Assembly (NCBI GenBank): GCA_016204585.1
Contig: JACQKH010000038.1
Coordinates: 1-34,553, forward strand
Direction of reading: 5' to 3'
DNA length: 34,553 nt
Source: Candidatus Kerfeldbacteria bacterium
Lineage (GTDB): Bacteria; Patescibacteriota; Patescibacteriia; SBBC01
In this document: positions 1 through 8,908 of the stretch, one piece after another
Layout of the letters: every line of letters begins with the position of its first letter
Position numbering within the stretch: position 1 is the stretch's first letter
Notes under the pieces: generated by a model
The model's input: only the letters and a program-made list of their open reading frames with translations
What the model was told of the DNA's origin: nothing
Databases searched by the model: none
Program-made: the position numbers and the translations under genes

Positions 1-2
1 GA

Positions 3-77
3 GCCCCCATAGTTCAACGGATAGAACAATCCCGTCCTAAGGGATGGATCTGGGTTCAATTCCTGGTGGGGGCACCA
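3..77 (+). tRNA. tRNA-Arg(CCU), CCA encoded
   Basis: Acceptor GCCCCCA/TGGGGGC, anticodon stem ATCCC/GGGAT with loop GTCCTAA, TTCAATT T-loop, 3' ACCA. Confidence 0.93.
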
Positions 78-149
78 TGTACTACTCGCTCCGCTCGAGT
101 ACATGGCGTCGCCAAGAAAGCTATTCCTGGCGTAGCCGTGAACATGAAC

Positions 150-256
150 GTCCAGCACCTTTCTTTGGGCCGTTAGCTCAGCGGTAGAGCACTGCATTCG
201 CATTGCAGGGGTCGCCGGTTCAAATCCGGCACGGTCCAGAAAGAAAGGTGCTGGAC
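150..256. repeat. Perfect 17-bp inverted repeat flanking tRNA-Ala(CGC)
   Basis: gtccagcacctttcttt (150-166) and aaagaaaggtgctggac (240-256) are exact reverse complements and sit directly at the tRNA ends. Confidence 0.9.
167..238 (+). tRNA. tRNA-Ala(CGC), CCA not encoded
   Basis: Acceptor GGGCCGT/ACGGTCC, anticodon stem CTGCA/TGCAG with loop TTCGCAT, T-arm GCCGG TTCAAAT CCGGC. Confidence 0.93.
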
Positions 257-367
257 AGGGGTCAGGGGTTTCCCGCCACCTTGATAAAAAAATCTTTAGG
301 AACAGCGGATCCGCCTCCCTTCGAGGGTCTTACGCCTCTGGCGTAAGGGTGTCGAACGACCGGCGGA

Positions 368-388
368 AAATCCAGCACGGTCCCACCA
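368..388 (+). repeat. Displaced copy of the tRNA-Ala 3' tail
   Basis: aaatccagcacggtcc (368-383) matches aaatccggcacggtcc (222-237) at 15/16 positions and is followed by cacca. Confidence 0.7.
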
Positions 389-400
389 ATCAAATTTCCT

Positions 401-476
401 GGGCCCTTAGCTCATTCGGTAGAGCGCTTCCATGGCATGGAAGAGGCGACCGGTTCGAATCCGGTAGGGTCCACCA
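401..476 (+). tRNA. tRNA-Ala(GGC), CCA encoded
   Basis: Acceptor GGGCCCT/AGGGTCC, anticodon stem CTTCC/GGAAG with loop ATGGCAT, T-arm ACCGG TTCGAAT CCGGT, ACCA end. Confidence 0.95.
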
Positions 477-563
477 GTTGGTAAAGCAGGAATATAACCT
501 CACTCCACATTGAGCAATGTTTTATGTTATCTCAACCCCATCCGCCAGGTGGGGAAGTTAGAT

Positions 564-1124
564 TTAACTTTGGTCAGGGTACCCCGAACGATCAAGGGAG
601 TAACTAAAGATTGCCTTTGAAAAAAAGACAATAGTCACGATCAGGAAGACAAAACTGGATTTCGAAGGCATGTTGAGAAATAACGCAATTAAGTATAGAC
701 CAAGCAGCATTAATACTGTTGAGGCGTATCCTAGTTGTGTCGCTTTAAGAATCATCATAGTTTCTCGTTCATCGCGTGGCTGAAGCCCAACATTTAAAAA
801 GGCGGAGCGCCACGACATTCGTCGTATTTTTTTCACGTAAATCCACTGCCATACAATGATAAATAAAAGAATAGATGCGTCTCGCCACCGAGATCCGGCC
901 TGAAAGAAGGGAACGAGAGAGGTATTCGATTCAAACCACGAAACTATTGAAAAAAATAGGAAAATAACTCCCATACCAAGACTTGTCTGCCAGTCACTTC
1001 GAGCCCGATACGTGTTCCACCAACCACGCTTACCCTTTGTCCAATTCCTGACAATGACAATCCAGAAAAAGATAATTCCGATGGGAATAATGAGCGGCAA
1101 TACGATGTTAGTTAAAATGTCCAT
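564..1124 (-). CDS. Multi-pass membrane protein of unknown function, paired with the XRE regulator
   Basis: 186-aa ORF with several hydrophobic segments, directly downstream of an XRE HTH gene on the same strand. Confidence 0.75.
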   Translation of the reverse strand: MDILTNIVLPLIIPIGIIFFWIVIVRNWTKGKRGWWNTYRARSDWQTSLGMGVIFLFFSIVSWFESNTSLVPFFQAGSRWRDASILLFIIVWQWIYVKKIRRMSWRSAFLNVGLQPRDERETMMILKATQLGYASTVLMLLGLYLIALFLNMPSKSSFVFLIVTIVFFSKAIFSYSLDRSGYPDQS

Positions 1125-1133
1125 AGGCTTACT

Positions 1134-1346
1134 CTAGAAGTTAGCTATAAATATTTCCTCAACTGGCAGTTTGAATGTCTGCGCAATCCTCATCCCCAAC
1201 AGCAGCGACGGCACGTACTCATTCTTCTCAATGGAGATAATGGTTTGCCTCGTCACGCCGACTTTTTGGGCTAAATCTTCTTGGGTCATGTTGAATTTCG
1301 CTCGTAACTCTTTGATTCTGTTAGAAATCTTGTTACGCTCGACCAT
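1134..1346 (-). CDS. XRE-family (Cro/CI-type) HTH transcriptional regulator
   Basis: 70 aa: NRIKELRAKFNMTQEDLAQKVGVTRQTIISIEKNEYVPSLLLGMRIAQTF is a classic compact XRE HTH. Confidence 0.93.
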   Translation of the reverse strand: MVERNKISNRIKELRAKFNMTQEDLAQKVGVTRQTIISIEKNEYVPSLLLGMRIAQTFKLPVEEIFIANF

Positions 1347-1352
1347 GTGGAC

Positions 1353-1381
1353 AGTGTAAAGTATGGCTTACATTATGTCAA
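1353..1381 (-). promoter_or_regulatory. Promoter of the XRE gene: TTGACA-17-TACACT, 6 nt before ATG
   Basis: Minus strand TTGACA TAATGTAAGCCATACTT TACACT gtccac ATG. Confidence 0.75.
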
Positions 1382-1393
1382 GTATGGATAACA
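1359..1393. promoter_or_regulatory. Candidate XRE operator: two direct repeats AAGTATGGMTWACA spaced 21 bp
   Basis: aagtatggcttaca (1359-1372) and aagtatggataaca (1380-1393) cover the promoter spacer and the -35 region. Confidence 0.55.
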
Positions 1394-1413
1394 TATGGCT
1401 CCCTCCTATGGAA

Positions 1414-1441
1414 TAAAAAATGGCTATTTTTAGCCATTTTT
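1414..1441. terminator. Symmetrical hairpin with A/T tracts, bidirectional terminator candidate
   Basis: aaaaaatggcta tttt tagccatttttct. Confidence 0.6.
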
Positions 1442-1450
1442 CTGATTCAT

Positions 1451-1560
1451 GACCACCCCAACAAACTTTGTTCAGAAATCAAAGATTTCTCCTCCCCTCC
1501 TCATGTGAGGAGGGGAGGGAATACGGCATGCCCTTAATTCAACCGCTCGTTGGGGTGGTC
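1451..1560. repeat. 110-bp inverted-repeat (MITE-like) element with nested hairpin
   Basis: Ends gaccaccccaac (1451-1462) / gttggggtggtc (1549-1560), perfect; inner hairpin cctcccctcctca tg tgaggaggggagg (1491-1518). Confidence 0.65.
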
Positions 1561-2153
1561 TGAAACCGCCACTCCTTCAGAATTTTTCTACAGGTGTTGA
1601 AATTGCCGATGTGGCAGACCGCCAGGCGGGAGGCAGTGAAGGTGAATGGGACTTCAATGTCTGTGGACACGCCCACGCCAAGGGTGAGGTGGGGATTGTA
1701 CGTTTTCTTTTGCGGATAGTCACGGGTCCATTGGATGCTGCCAGCCCGTATCGGCTCGGCCTCGAACCCATAGAAGGACGATTGGTCGCCTTCCGTAATA
1801 TAAGAAGCTGCGGTGCGCGTAAGCCGCTCATGCAGATTAACGATCTCTGGCGTGGGCGTGATATTGAGGCCAGAAATGACGAGTCCGTCCTCTAATGTGT
1901 GGGGATGGATTTCGAAGACATGGAGTATGAGCGGAGGACGATTTCGGATTTCTTGTTCGATGGCTGAGCATACGTTGGCGAGTGAAGCCGCAGCGATGTA
2001 TTGCTGAACAAGACTGATGTGCGGGAGATGCGTTTCGTCTAAACGAAAACCCTGCTTGGTTTTTTGCCAAAGCCGGGCGTTGATCTCGCGGCATTTTTTC
2101 ATGACATCATCCGGCGGCAGCAGGGCGACGTTGATGGCGAGGGATTTTGGCAT
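1539..2153 (-). CDS. 2'-5' RNA ligase / LigT-like 2H phosphoesterase family protein
   Basis: Two HxT/S motifs: LPHISLVQQY and YNPHLTLGVG. Start MPKSLAINVALLPPDD at 2153. Confidence 0.85.
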   Translation of the reverse strand: MPKSLAINVALLPPDDVMKKCREINARLWQKTKQGFRLDETHLPHISLVQQYIAAASLANVCSAIEQEIRNRPPLILHVFEIHPHTLEDGLVISGLNITPTPEIVNLHERLTRTAASYITEGDQSSFYGFEAEPIRAGSIQWTRDYPQKKTYNPHLTLGVGVSTDIEVPFTFTASRLAVCHIGNFNTCRKILKEWRFQTTPTSG

Positions 2154-2160
2154 GTTTGAT

Positions 2161-2169
2161 ATTATACCA
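2161..2169 (-). promoter_or_regulatory. Extended -10 (TGG TATAAT) 7 nt upstream of the 2'-5' ligase ATG
   Basis: Minus strand ggtggTATAATatcaaacATGCCA. Confidence 0.55.
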
Positions 2170-2213
2170 CCCAACCCACAGCGTGGGGTTTAAACCCCAC
2201 GCTGTGGGTTGGG
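2170..2213. repeat. Perfect 44-bp palindrome without spacer
   Basis: cccaacccacagcgtggggttt|aaaccccacgctgtgggttggg. Confidence 0.95.
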
Positions 2214-2228
2214 GTGATCGGTATCAGT

Positions 2229-2400
2229 GGGCGGGCATGTCCCGCACCGCTCGTCCCCCTCGACAAAGCACGGGGTCCTCGGGTGCGGGATCTTCGCTCC
2301 CGCTGGTCGCTGCGAGATTCGTCTTCCGGCGGGTGGAACCACTCGTGTACCCCGCACCAGTCCTCGCTTTGCTCGTCCGGTGCGGGGCAAGCCCGCCCAG
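2229..2400. repeat. Nested GC-rich inverted-repeat element
   Basis: Outer tgggcgggc...gcccgccca; inner cccgcacc...ggtgcggg and ccccgcacc...ggtgcgggg. Confidence 0.6.
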
Positions 2401-2452
2401 CATCGGAGTGAAACGACTGGTGCTGGGTAAAGACTACGACGTGCCCAGCGGT

Positions 2453-2522
2453 CGGTCCGCCTGGATTCGAACCAGGAACCATCCGTGTATAAGACGGACG
2501 CTCTACCGTTGAGCTACGGACC
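2453..2522 (-). tRNA. tRNA-Ile(UAU)
   Basis: Minus strand GGTCCGT/GCGGACC acceptor, TCCGT-CTTATAC-ACGGA anticodon arm, CCTGG TTCGAAT CCAGG T-arm. Confidence 0.85.
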
Positions 2523-2533
2523 GATGTGGTGCT

Positions 2534-2571
2534 GGATAAGACAGAAGCTCTAACCGTTAAGCTAGGTGCGC
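2534..2571 (-). pseudogene. 5' half of a tRNA (D-arm and 5' anticodon arm), truncated at the anticodon loop
   Basis: Minus strand CGCACCTAGCTTAACGGTTAGAGCTTCTGTCTTATCC: D-arm GCTTAACGGTTAGAGC, then CTGTCTTAT without a pairing 3' strand. Confidence 0.6.
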
Positions 2572-2624
2572 GCACGCAAGGGCTGGCGGCGTGTCTATGG
2601 TAGGGCATCGGAACTGACGTTGTC

Positions 2625-2660
2625 AAAAAACGCGGTCCTTTGACTGAGCTTGAGGACCGC
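2625..2660 (-). terminator. Rho-independent terminator of the 2682-3704 gene
   Basis: Minus strand GCGGTCCT...AGGACCGCGTTTTTT. Confidence 0.85.
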
Positions 2661-2681
2661 CGCCGATTCGTGGTTTAAGCG

Positions 2682-3704
2682 TTAACGCCCGGCGCGCGTA
2701 ATCACCGGTTTAGACGGCAATTCGGAATGTACGCCCAGGACGTAGTGGATGATCCGACGCAGTTTCGACGGCGCGTTGCCTTCCTCGAGTCGCAGGAAGA
2801 GGTGCGTCCAGGCCGCGAACTTGAAGGTGGTAAGCCAAGCGAACAAGAAACCGAGCAGGACCAGGAAAGTGAGATAGCCGCCGGTCGAGAGGTTGGGAAA
2901 TCCGGACGCCACCATCAACGTGGCCACGACCGTGTAGATCGCCAGGAAGCTGATAACCATTAGAATCAGGGCCAGCTCGAGCGTCACCAACCAGTGCCGC
3001 CGGAACAGACTGATGGCGGCGGCGATGGCCTGGCGGACGGGAAATCTTTTTATGACGATGTAGGCGCCGGCAAATCTGGTAACGAAGGCGACCACGGCAA
3101 TGATCGGGAAGAGAACGACGAAAGTCCAGAGGGCGGTGATGACCGCGACCGTATGGTTGCCCGTTTTGATGTAGGCCAGGCCTAGTGGGACGATCACAAT
3201 TAAGAGGGCGCCGTAGACGAAAACCTTGGCAATGACGTTGAGGAGGAAAACCGGCCAAAAGTTTGCCATCCCCACGTCAAATCCTTCGAGTAGGTTGAGC
3301 GACTTCCCATTTTCGTGCCGACGCGCCCCTTCGATCAGCGCGCTCTGCGAAACGATGATCAGCCAGGCCAGAGCCAGAATTGACAATAGCCAGGTCAAGG
3401 CGATTGTGGCCGAGCCCAACACGTTTGTTCGGAGGAACGTACCGAGATCGTTGATAAATGGCGTGGCTAGCCCTTGCTGCGCAATGATCCGCCATTGGTC
3501 AAGCCGGCGTTGGACCGAATCGAGGATGTCGACGTTTCGCAGTAGGAGATCGTACTCTTCGCCGATGGCTAAAATCGCCGCAAATAAGCCGAAGAACCAC
3601 AACGATTTGTGCGTCCAGGTAAGGCTCCACGCGCGTTTCAGAACTCCTTGACGGAAGAACGATTCGGCCATGGTTATTGTTTTCGCTATTCGCTCCTCTT
3701 TCAT
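2682..3704 (-). CDS. Multi-pass membrane protein of unknown function
   Basis: 340 aa with about 6 hydrophobic segments; no SD seen. Confidence 0.8.
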   Translation of the reverse strand: MKEERIAKTITMAESFFRQGVLKRAWSLTWTHKSLWFFGLFAAILAIGEEYDLLLRNVDILDSVQRRLDQWRIIAQQGLATPFINDLGTFLRTNVLGSATIALTWLLSILALAWLIIVSQSALIEGARRHENGKSLNLLEGFDVGMANFWPVFLLNVIAKVFVYGALLIVIVPLGLAYIKTGNHTVAVITALWTFVVLFPIIAVVAFVTRFAGAYIVIKRFPVRQAIAAAISLFRRHWLVTLELALILMVISFLAIYTVVATLMVASGFPNLSTGGYLTFLVLLGFLFAWLTTFKFAAWTHLFLRLEEGNAPSKLRRIIHYVLGVHSELPSKPVITRAGR

Positions 3705-3784
3705 GTCAGGGGGATGCGACTTGAGTCGGATCCCGACCCGCCGATTATACCACGGACACGGGCGTTCGAGGAAGTGGACAACCG

Positions 3785-5680
3785 CTAGTCCTTCCCAGGC
3801 CCTCTCTCCGCACGGTGCTTAGACTGCTTAGATTTTTCGTCGGTGGACCCGGCGCCGCCAGCGGAATGCTCGGTAAACAGCGCTTCGAACTCCTCTCGCT
3901 CAAGCGTTTCTTTTTTTAGGAGTTCGGACACGATGCGATCGAGGTAGGCGCGTTTTTGCTCGATCACGACTTGCGCGGTCTTAAGAGCATCGTCGAGGAA
4001 CCGTCCAACCTCGCCATCAATCAGCTGGGCGGTTTTTTCCGAATAATCGCGCTGCTCGGAAATTTCTCGGCCCAGAAAAATGAGTTCTTCTTTCTCGCCG
4101 AACGTGCGCGGACCGAGCTTCAAGCTCATACCGTACTTCGTGACGAGCTGGCGAGATAAACGCGTGGCCTGCTGCAGGTCATTGGCGGCGCCGGTGGTCA
4201 GATCACCAAAGACTTTTTGCTCGGCCACGTAGCCGCCGAGCATCACCGCCAGGTCGGCCACGAACTCTTTTCGTGAGTGCATTTTCTTGTCTTCGGTTGG
4301 CAGCTTCAGGGTGTAGCCGGCCACCCGGCCGCGCGAGATGATGGAGATTTTGTGGACCGGATCGGCCGCCGGCAGTTCGTGCGCCACCAGGGCGTGGCCG
4401 GCTTCGTGGTAGGCGGTGATTTTTTTCTCTCGTTCGGACAGGACGTAGCTCTTTCGTTCCGGTCCGAGCATGACCTTCTCGATGGCGCTCATGCAATCCT
4501 GCAAATTGATGATTTTTTTGTTCTCTCGCGCGGCCAAGATGGCTGCTTCGTTCAAGAGATTGGCCAGGTCGGCGCCGGTGAACCCCGGCGTCCGTTCGGC
4601 CACCCGGCGTAAGCTGACGTCGGGCCCCAGCGGTTTGCGCTTGGCGTGGACCTTGAGGATGGCCTCGCGGTCGTTGATGTCCGGCGCATCAACGACCACC
4701 CGTCGGTCAAAGCGACCGGGTCGAAGCAAAGCCGGATCGAGAATGTCTGGACGATTGGTGGCGGCGATGACGATGACGTTAGTATCAGTATCGAAACCGT
4801 CCATCTCCACCAATATCTGGTTTAAGGTCTGTTCGCGCTCATCGTGACTGCCGCCCAAGCCGGCGCCGCGTTGCCGACCGACGGCGTCAATCTCGTCAAT
4901 GAAGACGATGGCCGGCGCGCTCTTCTTGGCTTTTCGAAAGAGGTCGCGCACACGCGACGCGCCGACTCCGACGAACATCTCGACGAACTCCGAACCGGAG
5001 ATATTGAAGAATGGCACATTGGCTTCGCCGGCCACCGCTTTGGCCAGTAAGGTTTTACCAGTGCCCGGGCTGCCGAGAAGTAGAACGCCTTTCGGTACGC
5101 GAGCGCCCAGGGCGATGAACTTCTGCGGCAAGCGAAGAAATTCCACGACTTCGGACAGTTCTTCCTTAGCTTCTTTGGCGCCGGCCACATCGGCGAAGGT
5201 CACGCGCGCGCGTTTGTCGGTGGGCTGGATCTCGCGCGCGCTCGACTGACCGAACGATAAGGCCCGATTGCTCTGACCCTGCGCCTGCCTGAACATGAAC
5301 CACAGGAAGCCGGAGATGAGGAGGAACGGCAGGAGAAAAGAGAAGAGGGCGTTAATCCAGATCGAAGATCCGTTGTTTTTAACGTTCACTTTGGTACGCG
5401 ACAGTTGTTCGCCGGTGATGCCGAAGTTTGTGGCCAGTTCAGAGAAACTCTGGTTTTCCTCTTTGTACGTCGTTTCCGTTTTCCCGTCGGTCAGCAGGAC
5501 CGTTAGTTTCCCGCCTTCGACCTCGACGGCTTTGACCTGGCCGTCTTTGATTTGTTGGATGAAGGTGCCGAGATCAACCGGCGTCGGTTTCGTGAGCGGT
5601 ACCGAGATCCGGCTGAAGATGGCAAAAATGGCGATGAAGACGCCAAAGAAAATGAGGAAGTTTTTAAGCAATGATCGCAT
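3785..5680 (-). CDS. ftsH: ATP-dependent zinc metalloprotease FtsH
   Basis: Walker [44 protein letters not shown], zinc motif HEAGH. Confidence 0.98.
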   Translation of the reverse strand: MRSLLKNFLIFFGVFIAIFAIFSRISVPLTKPTPVDLGTFIQQIKDGQVKAVEVEGGKLTVLLTDGKTETTYKEENQSFSELATNFGITGEQLSRTKVNVKNNGSSIWINALFSFLLPFLLISGFLWFMFRQAQGQSNRALSFGQSSAREIQPTDKRARVTFADVAGAKEAKEELSEVVEFLRLPQKFIALGARVPKGVLLLGSPGTGKTLLAKAVAGEANVPFFNISGSEFVEMFVGVGASRVRDLFRKAKKSAPAIVFIDEIDAVGRQRGAGLGGSHDEREQTLNQILVEMDGFDTDTNVIVIAATNRPDILDPALLRPGRFDRRVVVDAPDINDREAILKVHAKRKPLGPDVSLRRVAERTPGFTGADLANLLNEAAILAARENKKIINLQDCMSAIEKVMLGPERKSYVLSEREKKITAYHEAGHALVAHELPAADPVHKISIISRGRVAGYTLKLPTEDKKMHSRKEFVADLAVMLGGYVAEQKVFGDLTTGAANDLQQATRLSRQLVTKYGMSLKLGPRTFGEKEELIFLGREISEQRDYSEKTAQLIDGEVGRFLDDALKTAQVVIEQKRAYLDRIVSELLKKETLEREEFEALFTEHSAGGAGSTDEKSKQSKHRAERGPGKD

Positions 5681-5754
5681 GCTGGCGGGCTGATGAGCGT
5701 GTTAGAGTATAGCGGGGCAAGTCGGGCTTGACAAGGTAGAACGAGGTATTGTTA

Positions 5755-7017
5755 TCAACCCCGTTCTGGTGACGTTGACGGTTGGTTAGCCGTGGTGTCA
5801 GCTGGCGCGGTCGGGCTTGGCGGAATACTGGTTTCTCCTAACTTGGATGCCTCGGCCGCGGCTGACGGCAGTTCATCCGTTTTGTCGGCCAGTCGTTTTT
5901 TTACCTCATCCGGCGGTTCCTCAAGCGCTTTGAGGGACAGTCCGAGACGGTGGGCGTCCGGATCGATCGAGAGGATTTTGAACTTTCTCACTTCGTCTAT
6001 TTTCACTACTTCGCCCGGATGTTTGATCAGCTTCCAAGAAAGCTCGGAAATGTGAGCCAGCCCCTGGATCTCCGGATTAAGCTCGACGAACGCACCAAAA
6101 GGGTTGAGCTTGATGATTTTTCCTTCAACCACCTGGCCGACCGAGAATTTTTCGACGGCCTGTTTCCACGGGTTTTCTAGTAGACGTTTGCGCGATAAGG
6201 AGATTTTTGTGCCGTCGATGCCGATGATCATGATTTTCATCGGATCGCCGACGCGCACGAGCAGCCGCGGATCCTCAATCCGCTGCCAGGCCAGTTCGCT
6301 GATGTGCACCAGGCCCTCGAGTTTATCGCCGAACTCAACGAAGCAGCCGAAGTTCACGATGCCGGTCACCCGACCGTCAACCACGTCGCCGACGCGGTAA
6401 CGGCTGATGATATCCTGTTGTTGTTCTTCCCAGGCCGCTTTCTCCGAAACAATTAGTTTCGTATCTCGTTCGCTGACGTCAATGACTTTGATGCGAAGCG
6501 TCGCCCCCACGAGTTTTTGCAGCATTTCGAGGATGCGCTGTTTGTCGCCGCCTTCGACCCGCGGATAGTGTTCGGGCGTCAGTTGCGAGACCGGCAGGAA
6601 TCCCTCGATCCGCTTTACCTTGACAATCAGCCCGCCGCGGTTGGCGTCGATCACCGGCACCTCCAACACCTCTTTTTTCTCCATCAACTCAACCAGTTCT
6701 TCCCAGGCGCGTTGGTGACCGGCCGAGCGGAAGGACAGCTCCATCTGGCCGTTCTCATTTTCCAGCTCCAAAACCGTCGCCTGAACCTCATCGCCGACAT
6801 GGAGTTCGGAAAACTGGCCGGATTCGTCGAACAGCTCTCGACCCCGCACCAAGCCGGTGGCGATTCCGTCAATGTCAACGTGTACTTCGGACTTAGAGAC
6901 GCTGAGGATTTTACCAGTGACAATGCTGCCCACTTTAGGGAAGGCCTGAACATCTTCAGACTTCAAAAGTTGCTCCATGACCGGAGCAGCGTTTGTTTTC
7001 GGGACGGCGATTGTCAT
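5755..7017 (-). CDS. rpsA: 30S ribosomal protein S1 (four S1 domains)
   Basis: Repeated S1/OB motifs (GxVxGxV..FGxFVEF..KLEGLVHISEL; GAFVELNPEIQGLAHISELS). Confidence 0.93.
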   Translation of the reverse strand: MTIAVPKTNAAPVMEQLLKSEDVQAFPKVGSIVTGKILSVSKSEVHVDIDGIATGLVRGRELFDESGQFSELHVGDEVQATVLELENENGQMELSFRSAGHQRAWEELVELMEKKEVLEVPVIDANRGGLIVKVKRIEGFLPVSQLTPEHYPRVEGGDKQRILEMLQKLVGATLRIKVIDVSERDTKLIVSEKAAWEEQQQDIISRYRVGDVVDGRVTGIVNFGCFVEFGDKLEGLVHISELAWQRIEDPRLLVRVGDPMKIMIIGIDGTKISLSRKRLLENPWKQAVEKFSVGQVVEGKIIKLNPFGAFVELNPEIQGLAHISELSWKLIKHPGEVVKIDEVRKFKILSIDPDAHRLGLSLKALEEPPDEVKKRLADKTDELPSAAAEASKLGETSIPPSPTAPADTTANQPSTSPERG

Positions 7018-7151
7018 TGATTAATGCTCAGTTACCAGCGGCAAATCGTTAAATTCTCATTCGCCCTGGCGTCTGTTTTTTTAAGATACAGACGGTCAAT
7101 AAGATTGAGAGAATAGGATAGCGGAAAAGAGAAAAATTTGCAAGGCATAAA

Positions 7152-7180
7152 TTGACAAAACCGCGTAAAAGTTGTATTAT
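7152..7180 (+). promoter_or_regulatory. Consensus-like promoter TTGACA-17-TATTAT, 9 nt before ATG 7190
   Basis: ttgaca aaaccgcgtaaaagttg tattat gtatttaac atg. Confidence 0.8.
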
Positions 7181-7189
7181 GTATTTAAC

Positions 7190-8209
7190 ATGGCAGCACT
7201 TCCTTCTTATAAATCGAGGTTACGGGCTGGATCTTTGCGTTCGACCACAAAGAAAATGATGGTCACCAAAGCCGGCGGCTCGATGGTTGGCGATCAGAAG
7301 GTGAAGAAGTTTTTGAAGGAAGATAAGAGTCTCCGCCGCATCGCCTATCAAGATAAGGCGGCGACGCTCGAGGCCTGGAAAAGCAGGAAGTATTTCAAAA
7401 ACGTGAAGGAGAAGATTGGCGGATCGAGCGAGTATCGGGAAACGGTGTACGGTAAAAAAACCAGTTCGGCCAAAGCCTTCCGCGATACGGTCCGGGAAGA
7501 AGTCCGCCAGGACGCGCCGAAGGAACACCCGCCAACGAAAGAAGAGCTCGACCGGCAGCGACGACTTGATCAAGGGAAATCGCGTCTGCGGCAATTCGAG
7601 CAGACCAAGCAGATCGAGAAGGAAACGGGTAGGCCGCTGACCGGCCCCCCGCCGGACCGTCCCGAACCGCAGTCATCGGCCATCACCGGCCCGCCAGTCA
7701 AATCGTCGGCGGGCGGCGGGTCAGCTCCCCTTCCTAAGGCAGTTCCGCTAGCTGGCGGAGGCGTTATTCACGGCCTGACGCCGCCATCAAAATCTACACC
7801 GGCGCCGGCGTTTACCGGAGGTGTCAATATACAACAGACGGTTCCAGTCAATTCGCTTCCGCCAGTCTTCGGCCTGCGGGGTCGAGTCCTTCGGTTTGAC
7901 GAAGCGGCGATCGAGCTTTTCGTCCGCGTGCTCAATGCACCAACCGAACTGGCTGTGTTCATCGGCCGAGATCTGACCTTGAAAGTTCCGTCGCCGGCGC
8001 GGTGCTGGAAGGAGCGGCACGGCATCTCTTGTTCGGAAATCCGCGCCGCCGACCACATTGACGCCCGGGGCAAGATTTTAAACGAACAATTCGTGGTTGA
8101 CGAACTTTACGTCAACGAAGGCGATGTTCCTGATTTTGTGGTTCGCCTGGAGAACGCGGCCCCGAGCCCCGACCTTCCGCCTGAAGTGCCCGACGATTTA
8201 GCAATTTAA
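7190..8209 (+). CDS. Hypothetical protein with basic N-terminus, proline-rich linker and C-terminal domain
   Basis: 339-aa reading frame from ATG 7190. The track start at 7172 lies inside the promoter spacer. Confidence 0.75.
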   Translation: MAALPSYKSRLRAGSLRSTTKKMMVTKAGGSMVGDQKVKKFLKEDKSLRRIAYQDKAATLEAWKSRKYFKNVKEKIGGSSEYRETVYGKKTSSAKAFRDTVREEVRQDAPKEHPPTKEELDRQRRLDQGKSRLRQFEQTKQIEKETGRPLTGPPPDRPEPQSSAITGPPVKSSAGGGSAPLPKAVPLAGGGVIHGLTPPSKSTPAPAFTGGVNIQQTVPVNSLPPVFGLRGRVLRFDEAAIELFVRVLNAPTELAVFIGRDLTLKVPSPARCWKERHGISCSEIRAADHIDARGKILNEQFVVDELYVNEGDVPDFVVRLENAAPSPDLPPEVPDDLAI

Positions 8210-8288
8210 TGCCACGCCCGCTTGAAATGCGGTCGAAATCGTGATAGAATTGGAACGCCCTCTGACCAATTTTGTGTTGTGATAATCC

Positions 8289-8900
8289 ATGACAATTGAA
8301 TGGTTCGGCCATACCTGTATTCGTTTGATCACGTCGTCGGTGACGATTGTGGTCGATCCGCCAGAACCGGCTTCCGGCCTGAAGCTGTCGAAGATGAGCG
8401 CCGACGTGCTGCTGGTGACCAACGGCGGCGTTGACCCTTCAGCTGTCTCCGGGAAACCCTTCCTGATCAACGGTCCGGGCGAGTATGAAATAAAAAACAC
8501 CTTTGTCTACGGCCTCCCGGTCGGCCGAAATCTTCATGAACGTTTAACCATCTACCTCTTAGAGAGTGAGGGGATTTCTTGCGCTCACCTAGGCAACCTC
8601 GGACACCAACTCGCCAACGCTGAGCTCGAGCGACTCGAAGGGGTTGATGTTCTGTTCATTCCGGTCGGCGGTCACGACGTTCTCGACGCCAAGGCCGCTT
8701 CCGAGGCGATCAGCGCCATCGAACCGAGAATCGTCATTCCCACGCAATACCGCTTACCGGGACTCAAAAAAACGCTCGACCCGGTCAGCGCCTTCGCCAA
8801 AGAGCTCGGAGTCAAAGAATCAGCCACGCTGCCGAAGTTAAAGCTGAACAAGAAAGACCTGCCCCAGGACGATATGCGGGTGGTCGTTCTCTCCCCATAA
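8289..8900 (+). CDS. MBL-fold (UlaG-like) hydrolase homologue, degenerate metal motif
   Basis: MTIEWFGHTCIRL start, LLVTNGGVDPSAV at the HxHxDH position, CAHLGNLGHQL. Confidence 0.75.
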   Translation: MTIEWFGHTCIRLITSSVTIVVDPPEPASGLKLSKMSADVLLVTNGGVDPSAVSGKPFLINGPGEYEIKNTFVYGLPVGRNLHERLTIYLLESEGISCAHLGNLGHQLANAELERLEGVDVLFIPVGGHDVLDAKAASEAISAIEPRIVIPTQYRLPGLKKTLDPVSAFAKELGVKESATLPKLKLNKKDLPQDDMRVVVLSP

Positions 8901-8908
8901 AGAAGTCT

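Noticed and set aside
2162-2626. ORFs across 2147-2626 on both strands
   Set aside because: They cover the palindrome, the GC-rich inverted repeat and the tRNA-Ile; not credible coding sequence.
4203-5693. Antisense and alternative-frame ORFs within ftsH, rpsA, gyrA, smc and MFS genes
   Set aside because: They overlap well-supported genes and have shadow-frame composition (Arg/Pro/Ala-rich).
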